NCBI GenBank assembly: GCA_019217005.1
Contig: JAHBNG010000080.1
Span: 3,257-67,256 of the forward strand
DNA length: 64,000 nucleotides
Reading direction: 5' to 3'
Source: Chloroflexi bacterium TSY
Lineage (GTDB): Bacteria; Chloroflexota; Anaerolineae; Caldilineales; Caldilineaceae
Part shown: in pieces, positions 56,035 to 64,000 of the stretch
How positions within the stretch are numbered: position 1 is the first letter of the stretch
Layout of the letters: every line of letters starts with the position of its first letter
Notes under the pieces: generated by a model
What the model was told of the DNA's origin: nothing
What the model saw: only the letters and a program-made list of their open reading frames with translations
Databases searched by the model: none
Made by a program: the position numbers and the translations under genes

Positions 56035-56628
56035 ATGCTCGATACTTCATCGATTGAATCTGCAACTCTTCATTCTCTACGTTCCGATCTTCAAGTCGTT
56101 GCTGACATTATTCCTGTTGGTGCACGTGTATTGGACTTGGGATGTGGTGATGGTGCTTTGCTTGAGTTTCTGGTTGAGCAAAAGCAGGTGGAAGGTCGTG
56201 GGATCGAACTGAGTGAACGAAATATCTTAACTTGCGTGCAGCGTGGCTTAAGTGTGCGGCAGGGTAATCTAGAAGAAGGACTCGCTGATTATCCTGATGA
56301 GCGCTTTGACTATGTTATTCTCAGCCAAACTCTACATTTTCTCGATGATCCAGCCATGATCCTCTATGAAATGTTGCGGGTAGGCAATCAAGCAGTCGTG
56401 AGCTTTCCAAATTGGGGGTATTGGCGTTGTCGTCTGCAACTCCTCTTTACAGGTCGAATTCCACAAGCACTTGATGTATGCGAACGTTGGCATCAAAGCC
56501 CTCGCTGGCAGGCATTTACCATTGCTGATTTTGGTGATTTCTGTCGACGACAAGGTGTTCGGGTCAATAAGCAGCGTTACAAAAACCTACTCTCAACGAC
56601 CGCTGTCTTCATGCTGGAGCAGATATGA
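56035..56628 (+). CDS. metW: MetW methyltransferase-like protein
   Basis: A 197-residue protein with the class I fold, motif I in VGARVLDLGCGDGALLEFLV. The conserved MetW sequence NLEEGLADYPDERFDYVILS is followed by TLHFLDDPAMILYEMLRVG and SFPNWGYWRCRLQLLFTGR. MetW works with MetX in many bacteria. It starts one base after the metX stop, so it is translationally coupled and part of the SAM-regulated operon. Confidence 0.95.
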   Translation: MLDTSSIESATLHSLRSDLQVVADIIPVGARVLDLGCGDGALLEFLVEQKQVEGRGIELSERNILTCVQRGLSVRQGNLEEGLADYPDERFDYVILSQTLHFLDDPAMILYEMLRVGNQAVVSFPNWGYWRCRLQLLFTGRIPQALDVCERWHQSPRWQAFTIADFGDFCRRQGVRVNKQRYKNLLSTTAVFMLEQI

Positions 56629-56761
56629 TAGTCACATTATTTAAACTTTGTACTTTCGTCCGCAATTCTGCCAGAGTAAAAAAAGCTTTCAGCTATCAGT
56701 CGTCAGCCATCAGCTGGAATCGGACCTTGTCTCGCTGTTGATTTTTAGACTTTCCTAGACT

Positions 56762-57195
56762 CAGTAGATCCAAATTCCTGCGGAGTCGCCATACATGGCG
56801 CAGCGTTCTCTATTACACGCAGTAGACATAATCCTGCACTTCTCAGTCAAAACAGACTCGAGCGGGCCAAATGGTCCGAGATTCTCTACTGCGTCTTTTT
56901 TCGCCATTTGAACGCTCTACCTCTGAGAAATCCTACTGCGTGTAATCTCTAACGCCGGTTCCTGTCGGGTAGAGTCGCATTCGAGATTACACGCAGTCGG
57001 GATGCTCGTCCGCCAGCGGTTGAAACCGCCGTCTGCTACAGGAAGTACGCTAAAGCGCACTAGATAGCAGCTGTCGAACCGGTCTTCAGCCGGTTTCCGA
57101 TAGCTGCAGGGCATTGAAATGCCCTGCTTTGGGCGCTACTGCGTGTAATAGAGAATGCTACCTCCGCGAATAAAAGACACATTTTGGATCTACTG
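56762..57195. mobile_element. Family A MITE-like repeat, copy 2 (434 bp, different core)
   Basis: Ends CAGTAGATCCAAATT and, inverted, CAGTAGATCCAAAAT. The flanks AGACT (56757-56761) and ATACT (57196-57200) are a 5-bp duplication with one mismatch. The core differs from the 215-bp form and has an internal TTACACGCAGT block four times in alternating orientation (about 56813, 56936, 56985, 57138) plus several hairpins, e.g. CCGGTCTTCAGCCGG and GGGCATTGAAATGCCC. No coding capacity supported. Confidence 0.75.
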
Positions 57196-57258
57196 ATACT
57201 GTAAAAAAATGCTGCGAAAATAGGGGGTTTAAGTGACTTCGCTATAAGGTAATCACTC

Positions 57259-57288
57259 AATGGCCACTGTACAGATGCAGTGGCCATT
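57259..57288. terminator. Short GC-rich hairpin in a gene-poor gap
   Basis: AATGGCCACTG and CAGTGGCCATT with an 8-base loop. No strong T-run. The rest of 57196-57623 contains nothing I can support. Confidence 0.4.
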
Positions 57289-57623
57289 ATTCGTTTGGGA
57301 GACGTAAGGTTGGCGTATAGGTAGAGACATTTCTGTGTAGTCATTATCGTGTACAATGCAGTTCTTGCTAGTGCGATTTAGTTTTCGCCATAAGCTTACG
57401 GAAATTCGATGTATGTTGTAAGCATAAAGACTTTTTTGTAAGCTGCTTGTCTGATAAATCGATGGATATTCGAACGTTGAAAGCGAGCTTTGCTTGTATT
57501 TTAAAGGGCGTACGATTTCAATGTGTAGTCAGAAAACATCGTCTATCCTGTACAATCCATTCTGTACAATCTGTTTGTATAGAGAGTGGCAGATTGACAC
57601 TGCATCTGTAAGAAGAACGAGCT

Positions 57624-57803
57624 ATGAACATATACCATTATCGCACCCAACTCGTCTATTCTCTACTCATTGTTATTGCCTCTGTTTTGCTTGTGGCTGA
57701 TGCCTTATATCATAGAGAGCAACCGACCATTGCACAGCGTTTGCAAGAAGCCGCGCAAGAGCGTTCGTTCCACTGGATACAAACAGGTGCAACGCAGCCC
57801 TAA
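57624..57803 (+). CDS. Small single-pass membrane peptide, 59 residues (tentative)
   Basis: An ATG at 57624 opens MNIYHYRTQLVYSLLIVIAS followed by VLLVADALYH, a signal-like hydrophobic helix, and a short acidic-amphipathic tail (QEAAQERSFHWIQTGATQP) ending in TAA. No homologue is recognised. AGAAGAACGAGCT upstream offers only a weak ribosome-binding site. It may be a truncated secreted protein or a true small membrane protein. I list it because it has a biologically sensible architecture, but confidence is low. Confidence 0.35.
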   Translation: MNIYHYRTQLVYSLLIVIASVLLVADALYHREQPTIAQRLQEAAQERSFHWIQTGATQP

Positions 57804-57950
57804 TCCCCTTTTGTTTGTCTATCCTGTGTGATACAAAAATCTCCTCGAAAAGATCGATCATCAGATAAAATTACGCAGATCTCCAATGCAATGGAGATCA
57901 AATTTTGCATTTGTTTAATTTCGATTTCGTGTGACAAACGAAAAAAGTGG

Positions 57951-57979
57951 TTGACATCCTGCAAGAATAAGGCTATACT
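57951..57979 (+). promoter_or_regulatory. Near-consensus promoter of candidate RNA
   Basis: TTGACA, 17-base spacer and TATACT: a near-perfect sigma-70-type promoter, the best seen in the window, with no ORF of note behind it. Confidence 0.7.
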
Positions 57980-57985
57980 GGTAGC

Positions 57986-58157
57986 AGCTCTCCACACAGC
58001 CTTTACTGATAGCAACAGTAACTTTGTCACAATTTGCCAAAGTTTCGGTACAGGATCGATTCGAGAGGATGGTTAATGGTCATTCAAGAGAACAGCCTAC
58101 TATCTACCCGGTATGGATAAAACACCCAGGCGTGTGTATGCTAGGGTGTTTTTTATT
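57986..58157 (+). ncRNA. Candidate small RNA, about 170 nt
   Basis: It starts about seven bases after the -10 box at 57974 and ends at an intrinsic terminator (AAACACCC...GGGTGTTT then T, 58120-58154). Internal structures include TTACTG/CAGTAA, ACTTTG/CAAAGT and a possible 5'-3' end pairing (GTAG with CTAC, CTCT with AGAG). No ORF with a ribosome-binding site is visible. It could be a 6S-like RNA or an unknown regulatory RNA, but I cannot match it to a family. Confidence 0.55.
58120..58154 (+). terminator. Rho-independent terminator of candidate small RNA
   Basis: AAACACCC and GGGTGTTT pair across a 16-base loop, followed by TTT. Confidence 0.75.
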
Positions 58158-58204
58158 TGCTCCTACGTTGTCTCTGTCAATACAGTGTTTACTGCAGAGT
58201 ATAC

Positions 58205-58297
58205 GGGGTGGTTCATTTTAGCTGGATAGATAGGTTTACACTTTTAGAAACAGAAAGAACGGGGTGGTTCAATTAGAATCAATTTGTTGAACACCCC
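58205..58297. repeat. Family I remnants
   Basis: GGGGTGGTTCA occurs at 58205 and again at 58261; the second has a facing TTGAACACCCC ending 58297. The first is followed by TAGGTTTACACTTTT, matching the element at 1633. So one truncated copy and one 37-bp mini element lie side by side. No target duplication was identified. Confidence 0.65.
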
Positions 58298-58422
58298 ACT
58301 ACCTATTTTGAGCCCATCTAGGAAAAGAGTGAATGATTGATTTAGACACAACAAAATAATAGATTCTATTCACTCTTTCTGCTGATGAGCACTATATTTT
58401 AGTAACCATAAAGGATAGAGGA

Positions 58423-58677
58423 ATGGATTCCATAGCAAACAGAATTCTCAAGGCAAGGCAATATGCGGCAGAAAAAGACGATCGCATTCGTGTCAACAGT
58501 TTTCAAGTGGAGTTAACCGGTGAACATGATAGACACCAAGTCAATTATGATCACGGAATGTGGAACTGTACGTGTGAAGAATATGGTCGCCGTGGTATTT
58601 GCGCTCATGTGATGGCAATGGAAGAAATCTTGGGTGATGCAGTTGAAACAGCTGTGATAAGCGTTATGCCAAACTAG
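58423..58677 (+). CDS. SWIM zinc-finger protein (small)
   Basis: An 84-residue protein, MDSIANRILKARQYAAEKDD. It has a SWIM-type finger CTCEEYGRRGICAHVMAMEE (CxCxnCxH, residues 50-66). The sequence RVNSFQVELTGEHDRHQVNY ahead of it fits the usual beta strand of stand-alone SWIM proteins. It binds zinc and probably DNA or protein. The ATG has an AAAGGATAGAGGA ahead of it. Small SWIM proteins of this type occur widely beside Swi2/Snf2 or alone; here it is alone. Confidence 0.85.
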   Translation: MDSIANRILKARQYAAEKDDRIRVNSFQVELTGEHDRHQVNYDHGMWNCTCEEYGRRGICAHVMAMEEILGDAVETAVISVMPN

Positions 58678-58808
58678 AAAATCTGTACTTTGATGATAGT
58701 GGCCATCCGGGAAGTGATAGATGGTCAACGAACGCAAGATTCTCGGGCTACCACCAGAGTCTATACAAATCGTGTCACTTAACCTACGGCTACCACCTTT
58801 TGATGATA

Positions 58809-58883
58809 GTGTGTCCCAAAGTGTGTAAATGGAGACCGCTCCATCGGAGAATCTACTCCATTTACACACTTTGTGGTACACAC
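58809..58883. repeat. Family C palindromic repeat, copy 3
   Basis: Arms GTGTGTCCCAAAGTGTGTAA and TTTACACACTTTGTGGTACA, with a different 30-base loop. It lies 132 bases after the SWIM gene. Confidence 0.88.
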
Positions 58884-58921
58884 CCTCTTTGATTGATACG
58901 CCAGAAGACTGAGTATTGAAT

Positions 58922-58964
58922 AAAAAGCTAGAGGATTTGGTGTCGAGTAATCCTCTAGCTTTTT
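58922..58964. terminator. Bidirectional terminator-like hairpin
   Basis: AAAAAGCTAGAGGATT and AATCCTCTAGCTTTTT, a 16-bp perfect stem, with A-run and T-run on the outer sides. It could stop transcription on either strand. Confidence 0.75.
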
Positions 58965-59038
58965 CTGTTGGTTTGTTGATTTTTATGGTATGCTATATTG
59001 CGGTTATGTTGAAAACAACATGGGCTTTCCGCAAGTCT

Positions 59039-59253
59039 CAGTAGATCCAAATTTGGCGTTTTTGGCTATTTTCAGTCGAGATTGCAGGGATTTTGGAGTC
59101 ATTTATTCAGATTTCGGTTACAGAAAACAACCTATTTCATATCTGAAAATCGCCCAAATCTAACGCAAAAACTAGATATCGACCGGCAAATTTGTATTTA
59201 TGTCAACTGTTTAGCCAGAATTCTCTCTCAAAACCTGAAATTTGGATCTACTG
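59039..59253. mobile_element. Family A MITE-like repeat, copy 3 (intact 215 bp)
   Basis: Ends CAGTAGATCCAAATTT, inverted at right, and perfect 5-bp duplication AGTCT (59034-59038, 59254-59258). It is the reference for the interrupted copy at 1523-1900. It contains an uninterrupted GATTTTCA-equivalent target (in complement) for the nested family I insertion. The right duplication overlaps the start of a family D element. Confidence 0.9.
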
Positions 59254-59256
59254 AGT

Positions 59257-59341
59257 CTATACTTTGCTCTGTATGAAAATCGAAGTTTAGTTTCTCTGGT
59301 AAGACTTCGGAAAACTCCGGTTTTCATCACAACCACTGTAT
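59257..59341. repeat. Family D MITE-like repeat, copy 3, cut at its end by the IS
   Basis: CTATACTTTGCTCTGTATGA to CACAACCACTGTAT. The missing last bases GTATAG appear at 60852 after the IS, so the IS entered the end of this repeat with a 4-bp GTAT duplication. Confidence 0.8.
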
Positions 59342-60851
59342 CTTTACTTTCTGGTAAAGGCTTGAGTGACAAAGGGCAAACCGAAAGGGGCGGAAAAAAG
59401 AATCCACCCTGAAAAAACGGGATAAAATGTAAAAATAGTGCTCGGCTAGTTTAAGCAGCGGCATTGAGGCGGCGATGAGCGAGAACGCCTTTAGGTAAAT
59501 GGTGTGAAACCGAGGCCTTTTTCCGAAAGTCAGGGTCGAGTTGGTCGGGAGTTGGAAAAAGAGCACTCGAGAGAACGCGGCGCAGCCTGCCGGGAGTGGC
59601 TTGAGGCTCTCGATCCCAGTAGCCAGTCGGTATGGGAGGAAGAGAAGCGGCTAAATGGGAAAGAAGATTGCCAGCCAGCAGCCCCAGTTCAGGTAAGCGG
59701 AAGCAAGCCTCATCGGCATGAACAAATTGACGATGTAAGCCAATCATCTGCTTGGAAGCCAAGGGGGGGGGGATGTTCAACAGGCCAGCGCTCCAGATAG
59801 AAAAGATAAATGGTTTCAGCTTGTAAAGCCATGACGGTCGCCAGAACCAAAGGTGTGTGATAAGCAGGATCCTGAAAGACGTAAATCGAATAGGTGCGGT
59901 TGGCTGTATCCACCTTGGTTGTCCTGGGGACGAGATTGTGCCATGCTTGATAGCGAATCAGGCGACCACTATAGACAAATTGACCAAACGAGTCTGGAGT
60001 TGTGGCCTCGAGTCGCTTTCCCCTATAGCATCGAGAGAGCGGACGCACAATATCACCATATTCGGGTGGTCTGCCTTTTTTCCTTACGTTCGGGTAACTC
60101 ATTGCGGCGCGCTGTGCAGTTAATCGCTTCCCGAAGGACAAATCGGTCGACGTCGCTTTCTAGCATTTCTCTGATTGTAAACCCGGCATCGACCACCGCC
60201 ACTTCGTCTGACTCCAGTGATTTCTTCGTCTCTTTCAGCAGCTTTTTCCGAAACTCACTTTCCTTTGTGCCTACCTCGCATCTCATGATTGCCTTGAGCA
60301 GTGGCACTCGTTTCCCGCCTATCTCCCCCCGAGCTTATCATCACTCCAAAGATGAGCGCGGGCAATGCCCGACGAGCCGTTGAGTTATAGAGTCGGTTCA
60401 CTTTCCCTTGCAGCTTCGGTCGCCAGAACCCTGTGATATCTATGCTTTTCACTCGGTATCCTTCTAACTTTTTTGCCTCCCATTCCCCTTTCCACTCCAC
60501 TTCTTCTTGCCACGATGAGAGCAGGCTTGCAATATCCCATGATCCATATCGAAAGCTCCACCAGCTTCGCCGGAGCTCCTCATCTTCAAACCCGCTTTCA
60601 CTCAATCCACTATGGATTGCTCCTCGACTTTTCAGAAACGACCCATTCATCATCGCCCACATCAGACGCATTACATTTACGTTTGTTCCCACCGGCGTTA
60701 CTTGCAATACATTCATCAGTACTGCTATAGTTATTTCTGGCGCGGTTAGCATTCCTTCCTCCTTTTTGGGTTCTCTACCTTTAGGATGAAACGCTAACCG
60801 CTTTTTGTCACATTTCTCACCTCATCTCTTTTCTTTTACCAGAAAGTAAAG
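59342..60851 (-). mobile_element. 1.5-kb insertion sequence, copy 3
   Basis: Ends CTTTACTTTCTGGTAAA, inverted at right; length 1510. GTAT occurs on both sides (59338-59341, 60852-60855). Two of the three IS copies in this window sit in family D repeats, which suggests a target preference. Confidence 0.92.
59451..60752 (-). pseudogene. Transposase of the 1.5-kb IS, copy 3, frameshifted
   Basis: Best-preserved first segment: MLTAPEITIAVLMNVLQVTP through EEVEWKGEWEAKKLEGYRVK to MISSGGDRRE. The frame is then lost at the conserved six-G run (60331-60336), continues in another frame with PLLKAIMRCEVGTKESEF and VAVVDAGFTIREML, and breaks at the A6 run (RKEK) near 60082. It breaks again at a run of ten C (six in copy 1) near 59769. 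The third segment keeps LEATTPDSFGQFVYSGRLIR. If the first break is programmed slippage, a functional enzyme could still arise only if the other two runs were corrected. Confidence 0.8.
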
Positions 60852-60871
60852 GTATAGCAAATATAAAAAAA

Positions 60872-60915
60872 TTCGTTAGACCCAATTGTACAAATGTACA
60901 ATTGGGTCTAACGAA
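60872..60915. terminator. Perfect 21-bp inverted repeat upstream of the flippase gene
   Basis: Arms TTCGTTAGACCCAATTGTAC (plus one base) and its exact complement with a two-base loop. On the minus strand it is followed by seven T, so it should act as a strong terminator for transcription moving left toward IS copy 3. On the plus strand it lies 37 bases before the GTG of the next gene and could also act as an operator. Confidence 0.7.
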
Positions 60916-60952
60916 CAAAATATGTTTCATACAAACTTAGTTTAGGTAATCA

Positions 60953-61966
60953 GTGAAACGGTTTATTTCTTTGTTGATCGGTTTTCTGATCAGCGCAGTT
61001 TTTCTTTATCTGGCCGTCCGTAGTTTGAATTGGTTCGAAGTTATCCACTGGCTGCGACGTGCGAATTATTGGTGGATCTTGCCTGGGGTTGCGGTCTATT
61101 TTGTTGGTCTTTGGATACGCACGTGGCGTTGGCATTATACTCTACGTCATATCAAATCGGCTACTTTGCCTCGTTTATTCCCACTCATTTGTATCGGCTA
61201 CTTTGGCAACAATATTTATCCCTTTCGCGCTGGCGAGGTCATTCGTTCTTACGTGCTTTGGCGCAAAGAGCAGATCCCCGTTACGTCGAGTCTTGCAACT
61301 GTTTTCATTGAGCGGATCTTCGACGGACTTGTCATGTTGCTTTTTGTCTTTTTGGCATTACCGTTTGCGCCTCTCCCCGCTCCATATCCCACGTTAGTTT
61401 TCACATTGACAATTCTTATGTTTGGTGCTACAGCTGTTTTTGTCTGGATGGCAGTACAGCCAACCCGCATTGAACCGCTCTATCATTGGTGTGCCGGCAA
61501 ATTCTTGCCAGCTCGAATCCGTCAAACAACGGATAATCTTTATACCCGTTTTATGGAAGGCTTGCGTAGTTTGAGCAGTGGCGCAGACGTGCTGATGATC
61601 TTTCTGACAAGTATTATTATTTGGCTGATGGAAACCATAAAATATTGGTTTGTCATGTGGGCATTTGATTTTGAAGTCAGCTTTCTTGCTTTGATGCTTA
61701 TGAACGGCATTGTGAATCTGGCTACAACACTACCCTCTGCTCCAGGCTATGTCGGCACTTTTGACGAACCGGGCATTGAGACACTGGTGGCTTATGGTGT
61801 CAATGAAAATTTAGCTGCTGGCTACACCTTTACACTCCATGTTGCACTGTGGGTACCCGTCACGATCGTTGGTGCTTACTATTTTTGGCGCGAGCAACTC
61901 ACTTGGAACGATTTTTCGGTCGCACAACGTCAAGCGGCAGATGATGCTGAACCTGTTCAGGCGTAG
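60953..61966 (+). CDS. Flippase-like/lysylphosphatidylglycerol synthase TM-region protein
   Basis: A 337-residue integral membrane protein starting at GTG (60953), with about eight transmembrane segments. The family (PF03706-like) pattern is seen in SLNWFEVIHWLRRANYWWIL, LICIGYFGNNIYPFRAGEVI and SSLATVFIERIFDGLVMLLF. The C-terminal ATTLPSAPGYVGTFDEPGIE is also typical. Members transport or flip lipids, or are the TM part of lipid aminoacyl synthases; the synthase domain is absent here. It is followed by UDP-glucose dehydrogenase, which fits a role in envelope glycolipid or polysaccharide synthesis. Confidence 0.88.
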   Translation: MKRFISLLIGFLISAVFLYLAVRSLNWFEVIHWLRRANYWWILPGVAVYFVGLWIRTWRWHYTLRHIKSATLPRLFPLICIGYFGNNIYPFRAGEVIRSYVLWRKEQIPVTSSLATVFIERIFDGLVMLLFVFLALPFAPLPAPYPTLVFTLTILMFGATAVFVWMAVQPTRIEPLYHWCAGKFLPARIRQTTDNLYTRFMEGLRSLSSGADVLMIFLTSIIIWLMETIKYWFVMWAFDFEVSFLALMLMNGIVNLATTLPSAPGYVGTFDEPGIETLVAYGVNENLAAGYTFTLHVALWVPVTIVGAYYFWREQLTWNDFSVAQRQAADDAEPVQA

Positions 61967-61989
61967 CGTAAAACCTTTTGTCTTGGAGC

Positions 61990-62093
61990 CATTGACATTG
62001 CTTCACGTAGTGGGTATGTAGCACCATAGCCCTCCTCCGAAAAATCATCATGCACCATCACCAATGCTCTGAAAGTGCACGTTAAACGTCAAC
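61990..62093. repeat. Family G repeat, copy 2 (diverged)
   Basis: CATTGACATT at left and AACGTCAACTG at right. Its 3' part resembles 37180-37250 (for example CTGAAAGTGCACGTTAAACG against CTGAGAGCGCACGCTAAATG). The following 62094-62348 contains nothing I can support. Confidence 0.55.
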
Positions 62094-62348
62094 TGAACGT
62101 AAAGTGTTGTCAGCGACTTGAAAGAAACATCTAAACTCCTATCGTCTAAAATAAATACTGTTTTGTTTGCTGTGTGTGTAGGCTCTCGAAGTCTGAACCT
62201 TCGCTCATCCAAGAAAATATTGTATTTGCACCATTTTCTTATAGAGACGCCACTTAAGCATCGGACAAGCAGGAATGTTGTCTGTTGCGGGAGAATTGCC
62301 CAAAATTTAAATGATGTCGCTATTAGATGAGATCGAGCCTTTATGGGA

Positions 62349-62422
62349 GTGAGTTCCAAAGTTTGTAAATACGGGGGTTCTCTGACTGAGCCATGTTCAT
62401 TTACACACGTTGTGGTACACAC
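62349..62422. repeat. Family C palindromic repeat, copy 4
   Basis: Arms GTGAGTTCCAAAGTTTGTAA and TTTACACACGTTGTGGTACA, more diverged, with loop GGTTCTCTGACTGAGC shared with copy 2. It stands just before UDP-glucose dehydrogenase and may contain its promoter region. Confidence 0.85.
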
Positions 62423-62448
62423 GCCTTTATCGACTATAGGAGATGGTA

Positions 62449-63887
62449 ATGAAGAACATTGCAGTTGCAGGTTATGTTGGTCTCTCATGTGGAACCTGTT
62501 TCGCCGATATGGGAAATAGGGTAACCTTTATTGACATTGCGGAAGAGAAGATTGAGATGTTGCGCAATGGTAAAGTTCCCATTTATGAGCCTGGCCTCTC
62601 TGAATTGATTATACGCAATCGCAATGCGGGTCGCCTTCACTTTACGACAGATTATGCGACCGCCCTCGCAGATGCAGAATTCGTCTTTATCTGTGTCGGG
62701 ACGCCAAGCGGTGTTGATGGCGAAGCAGATCTGCGCTACGTGCGCATGGCGGCTGAATCAATCGCCCAGAACATGACTCACCCTTTGGTCATTGTGAACA
62801 AAAGCACGGTGCCGGTTGGCACAGGCGATTGGGTCGCTGACATCATTTCACGCAGCCAGCCCAAACCAATCGATTTTGATGTGGTCAGTTGTCCAGAATT
62901 TACCCGCGAAGGCTCGGCACTCTATGATTTCATGAACCCGGATCGCGTCGTGCTTGGCAGCCGCAATCCAGATGGAGCGGAGAAGGTTGCCCAGCTTCAT
63001 TTACCCCTAAGGGCGCGCATCATTGTGACAGACTTGCGCACAGCAGAGATGATCAAGTATGCTAGCAATGCATTTTGGCAACGAAGATCAGCTTTATCAA
63101 TGAAATCGCAACGATTTGCGAAAAACTGGGGGCAGATGTCCAAGAAGTTGCTGTCGGCATGGGATACGATAAACGGATTGGGCCCCAGTTCTTAAGCGCC
63201 GGGCTTGGTTATGGAGGTTCTTGCTTTCCGAAGGATGTCAAAGCACTAGAACATATGGCCTTGGTACACGGCGCACATCCCTCGTTGTTACGGGCTGTGA
63301 TGGATATCAACCGTGATGCACGGCGCTGGGCCGTTTTCACATTGCGCACTGAACTGGGAGGGCGACTTGATCGCAAACGAATCGGGATGCTGGGTTTGGC
63401 GTTCAAACCCAATACCGACGACATTCGTGAATCACCGGCTCTCGAGATTGCGCGCATGTTACAGAACGAAGGTGCGCAAGTCAGTGCATATGATCCCGTA
63501 GCGATGAACAATGCTGTCCAGATTAATTCTGACTTACAACTCGCACAAGATCCATACGAATTAGCCGAAGATGCGGATGCCCTTTTGGTTTGTACAGAGT
63601 GGAATGAGTTCAAGCATTTGGATCTGGCTCGTATTAAGAATTCCATGACAGAGCCAGTCATTGTAGATGGACGTAACCTTTTCATTGCTGAGACAATGCA
63701 CAAATACGGTTTCAGATATCGGGCCGTTGGTAAAGGCATCAACGACGAGAATGGGCAATCTAGAGATGACATTGGCCTAAATGGACACTCCAAGGCTCCA
63801 AACACTCAATCCAATAATCAAGAATCACATCTCGATATAACTCTGAAAGATGACCTCTCTCAACTTGTTCAAAAAGCAATTGGATAA
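62449..63887 (+). pseudogene. ugd: UDP-glucose 6-dehydrogenase, frameshifted and with a shortened NAD loop
   Basis: The start is the ATG at 62449, six bases after AGGAG. The N-domain reads [20 protein letters not shown]; the expected GxGYVGL glycine loop lacks about two residues. [31 protein letters not shown] and [20 protein letters not shown] follow. A break occurs near 63075: four T stand where five would give [20 protein letters not shown]. The C-terminal part carries the catalytic Cys in [20 protein letters not shown] and [20 protein letters not shown]. Full length would be about 479 residues. The enzyme makes UDP-glucuronate for polysaccharides. Two independent lesions suggest decay, unless one is an error. 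The tail of about 40 residues past VGKGIND is unusual. Confidence 0.85.
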
Positions 63888-64000
63888 TGGCCTTCAGGTT
63901 CTACTCAAGGAGAGTCATGTCGCTCCTGTCGCCAGTTTTTGGATCTACTACCAGGTAGGAAGTCGCAATGAGTTGCCCGGTCGAACCGGCATCAGTCATT
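63865..64000 (+). CDS. M16-family zinc protease, N-terminal part only
   Basis: The frame is open to the window end and reads [20 protein letters not shown] followed by [18 protein letters not shown], the standard start of pitrilysin-type (M16) peptidases just before the HxxEH zinc motif, which lies beyond the edge. No ATG is available; a TTG at 63865 is the best start, overlapping the ugd stop by 23 bases. It is probably co-transcribed with ugd. The call rests on the N-terminal pattern only. Confidence 0.65.
   Translation, partial: MFKKQLDNGLQVLLKESHVAPVASFWIYYQVGSRNELPGRTGISH

Noticed and set aside
56762..57195. Repeated TTACACGCAGT block as a CRISPR array
   Set aside because: The units alternate in orientation, with irregular spacing and no spacer structure or cas genes nearby.

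Overview
The window looks like a chromosome segment of a Chloroflexota bacterium (Anaerolineae/Caldilineae-like). I infer this from the gene mix: a MalT-type LuxR regulator, FAS1, DUF5666 and RCC1 secreted proteins, Uma2 and DinB families, a large phytanoyl-CoA-dioxygenase/PmoA/FGE set, and secreted proteins ending in a YLP..R-like tail. No rRNA, tRNA or CRISPR array was seen, so the placement is an inference.

Layout. 1-5.2 kb is a minus-strand cluster: FAS1 lipoprotein, P-loop kinase-like protein, enolase-superfamily epimerase, a membrane protein split by a nested pair of mobile repeats, and a DUF4129-like protein leaving the window. 5.4-10.6 kb is an overlapping plus-strand trio: membrane protein, 7TM-GAF-HTH protein and FtsK. 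10.8-12.5 kb is a complete 1669-bp insertion sequence with 8-bp target duplication. 12.6-18 kb holds a gamma-glutamyltransferase and two secreted proteins. 18-31.7 kb is ordinary metabolism (SDR, methyltransferase, LuxR/MalT, Gfo/Idh, GNAT, DinB, Uma2, deazaflavin-type reductase, ribokinase), broken up by one copy of a 1.5-kb IS, an ISAs1-like IS and gene scraps. 31.8-43.2 kb is a catabolic-looking island: PmoA-like protein, decayed FGE-type gene, decayed TauD, two PhyH oxygenases, D-hydroxyacid dehydrogenase, broken M24 peptidase, TetR and SDR; an intact M24 paralogue lies at 51.7 kb. 43.2-46.7 kb carries a K+ channel, a DUF899 protein, an ECF sigma factor with a Cys-containing tail and a small STAS-like protein. 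48.5-50.9 kb is a frameshifted RCC1-repeat lipoprotein. 53-56.6 kb is a SAM-I-riboswitch-controlled metY-metX-metW operon, the clearest regulatory unit here. 57-61 kb is rich in repeats, with a candidate small RNA, a SWIM protein and a third copy of the 1.5-kb IS. 61-64 kb carries a flippase-like membrane protein, a damaged UDP-glucose dehydrogenase and the start of an M16 peptidase.

The most striking property is the density of short non-coding mobile or palindromic repeats. I found at least eight families by eye (called A, C, D, E, F, G, H, I), several nested in each other or hit by IS elements. Family A inserted in a membrane-protein gene, was then hit by family I, and removal of both with their duplications restores the reading frame exactly. 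Family E folds as two hairpins whose loops are complementary to each other, and one copy supplies the stop codon of a methyltransferase. All three 1.5-kb IS copies are broken at homopolymer runs of differing length.

Many genes carry one-base frame breaks at homopolymers. These may be true decay, programmed slippage or sequencing error, and I cannot separate the three from the sequence alone.
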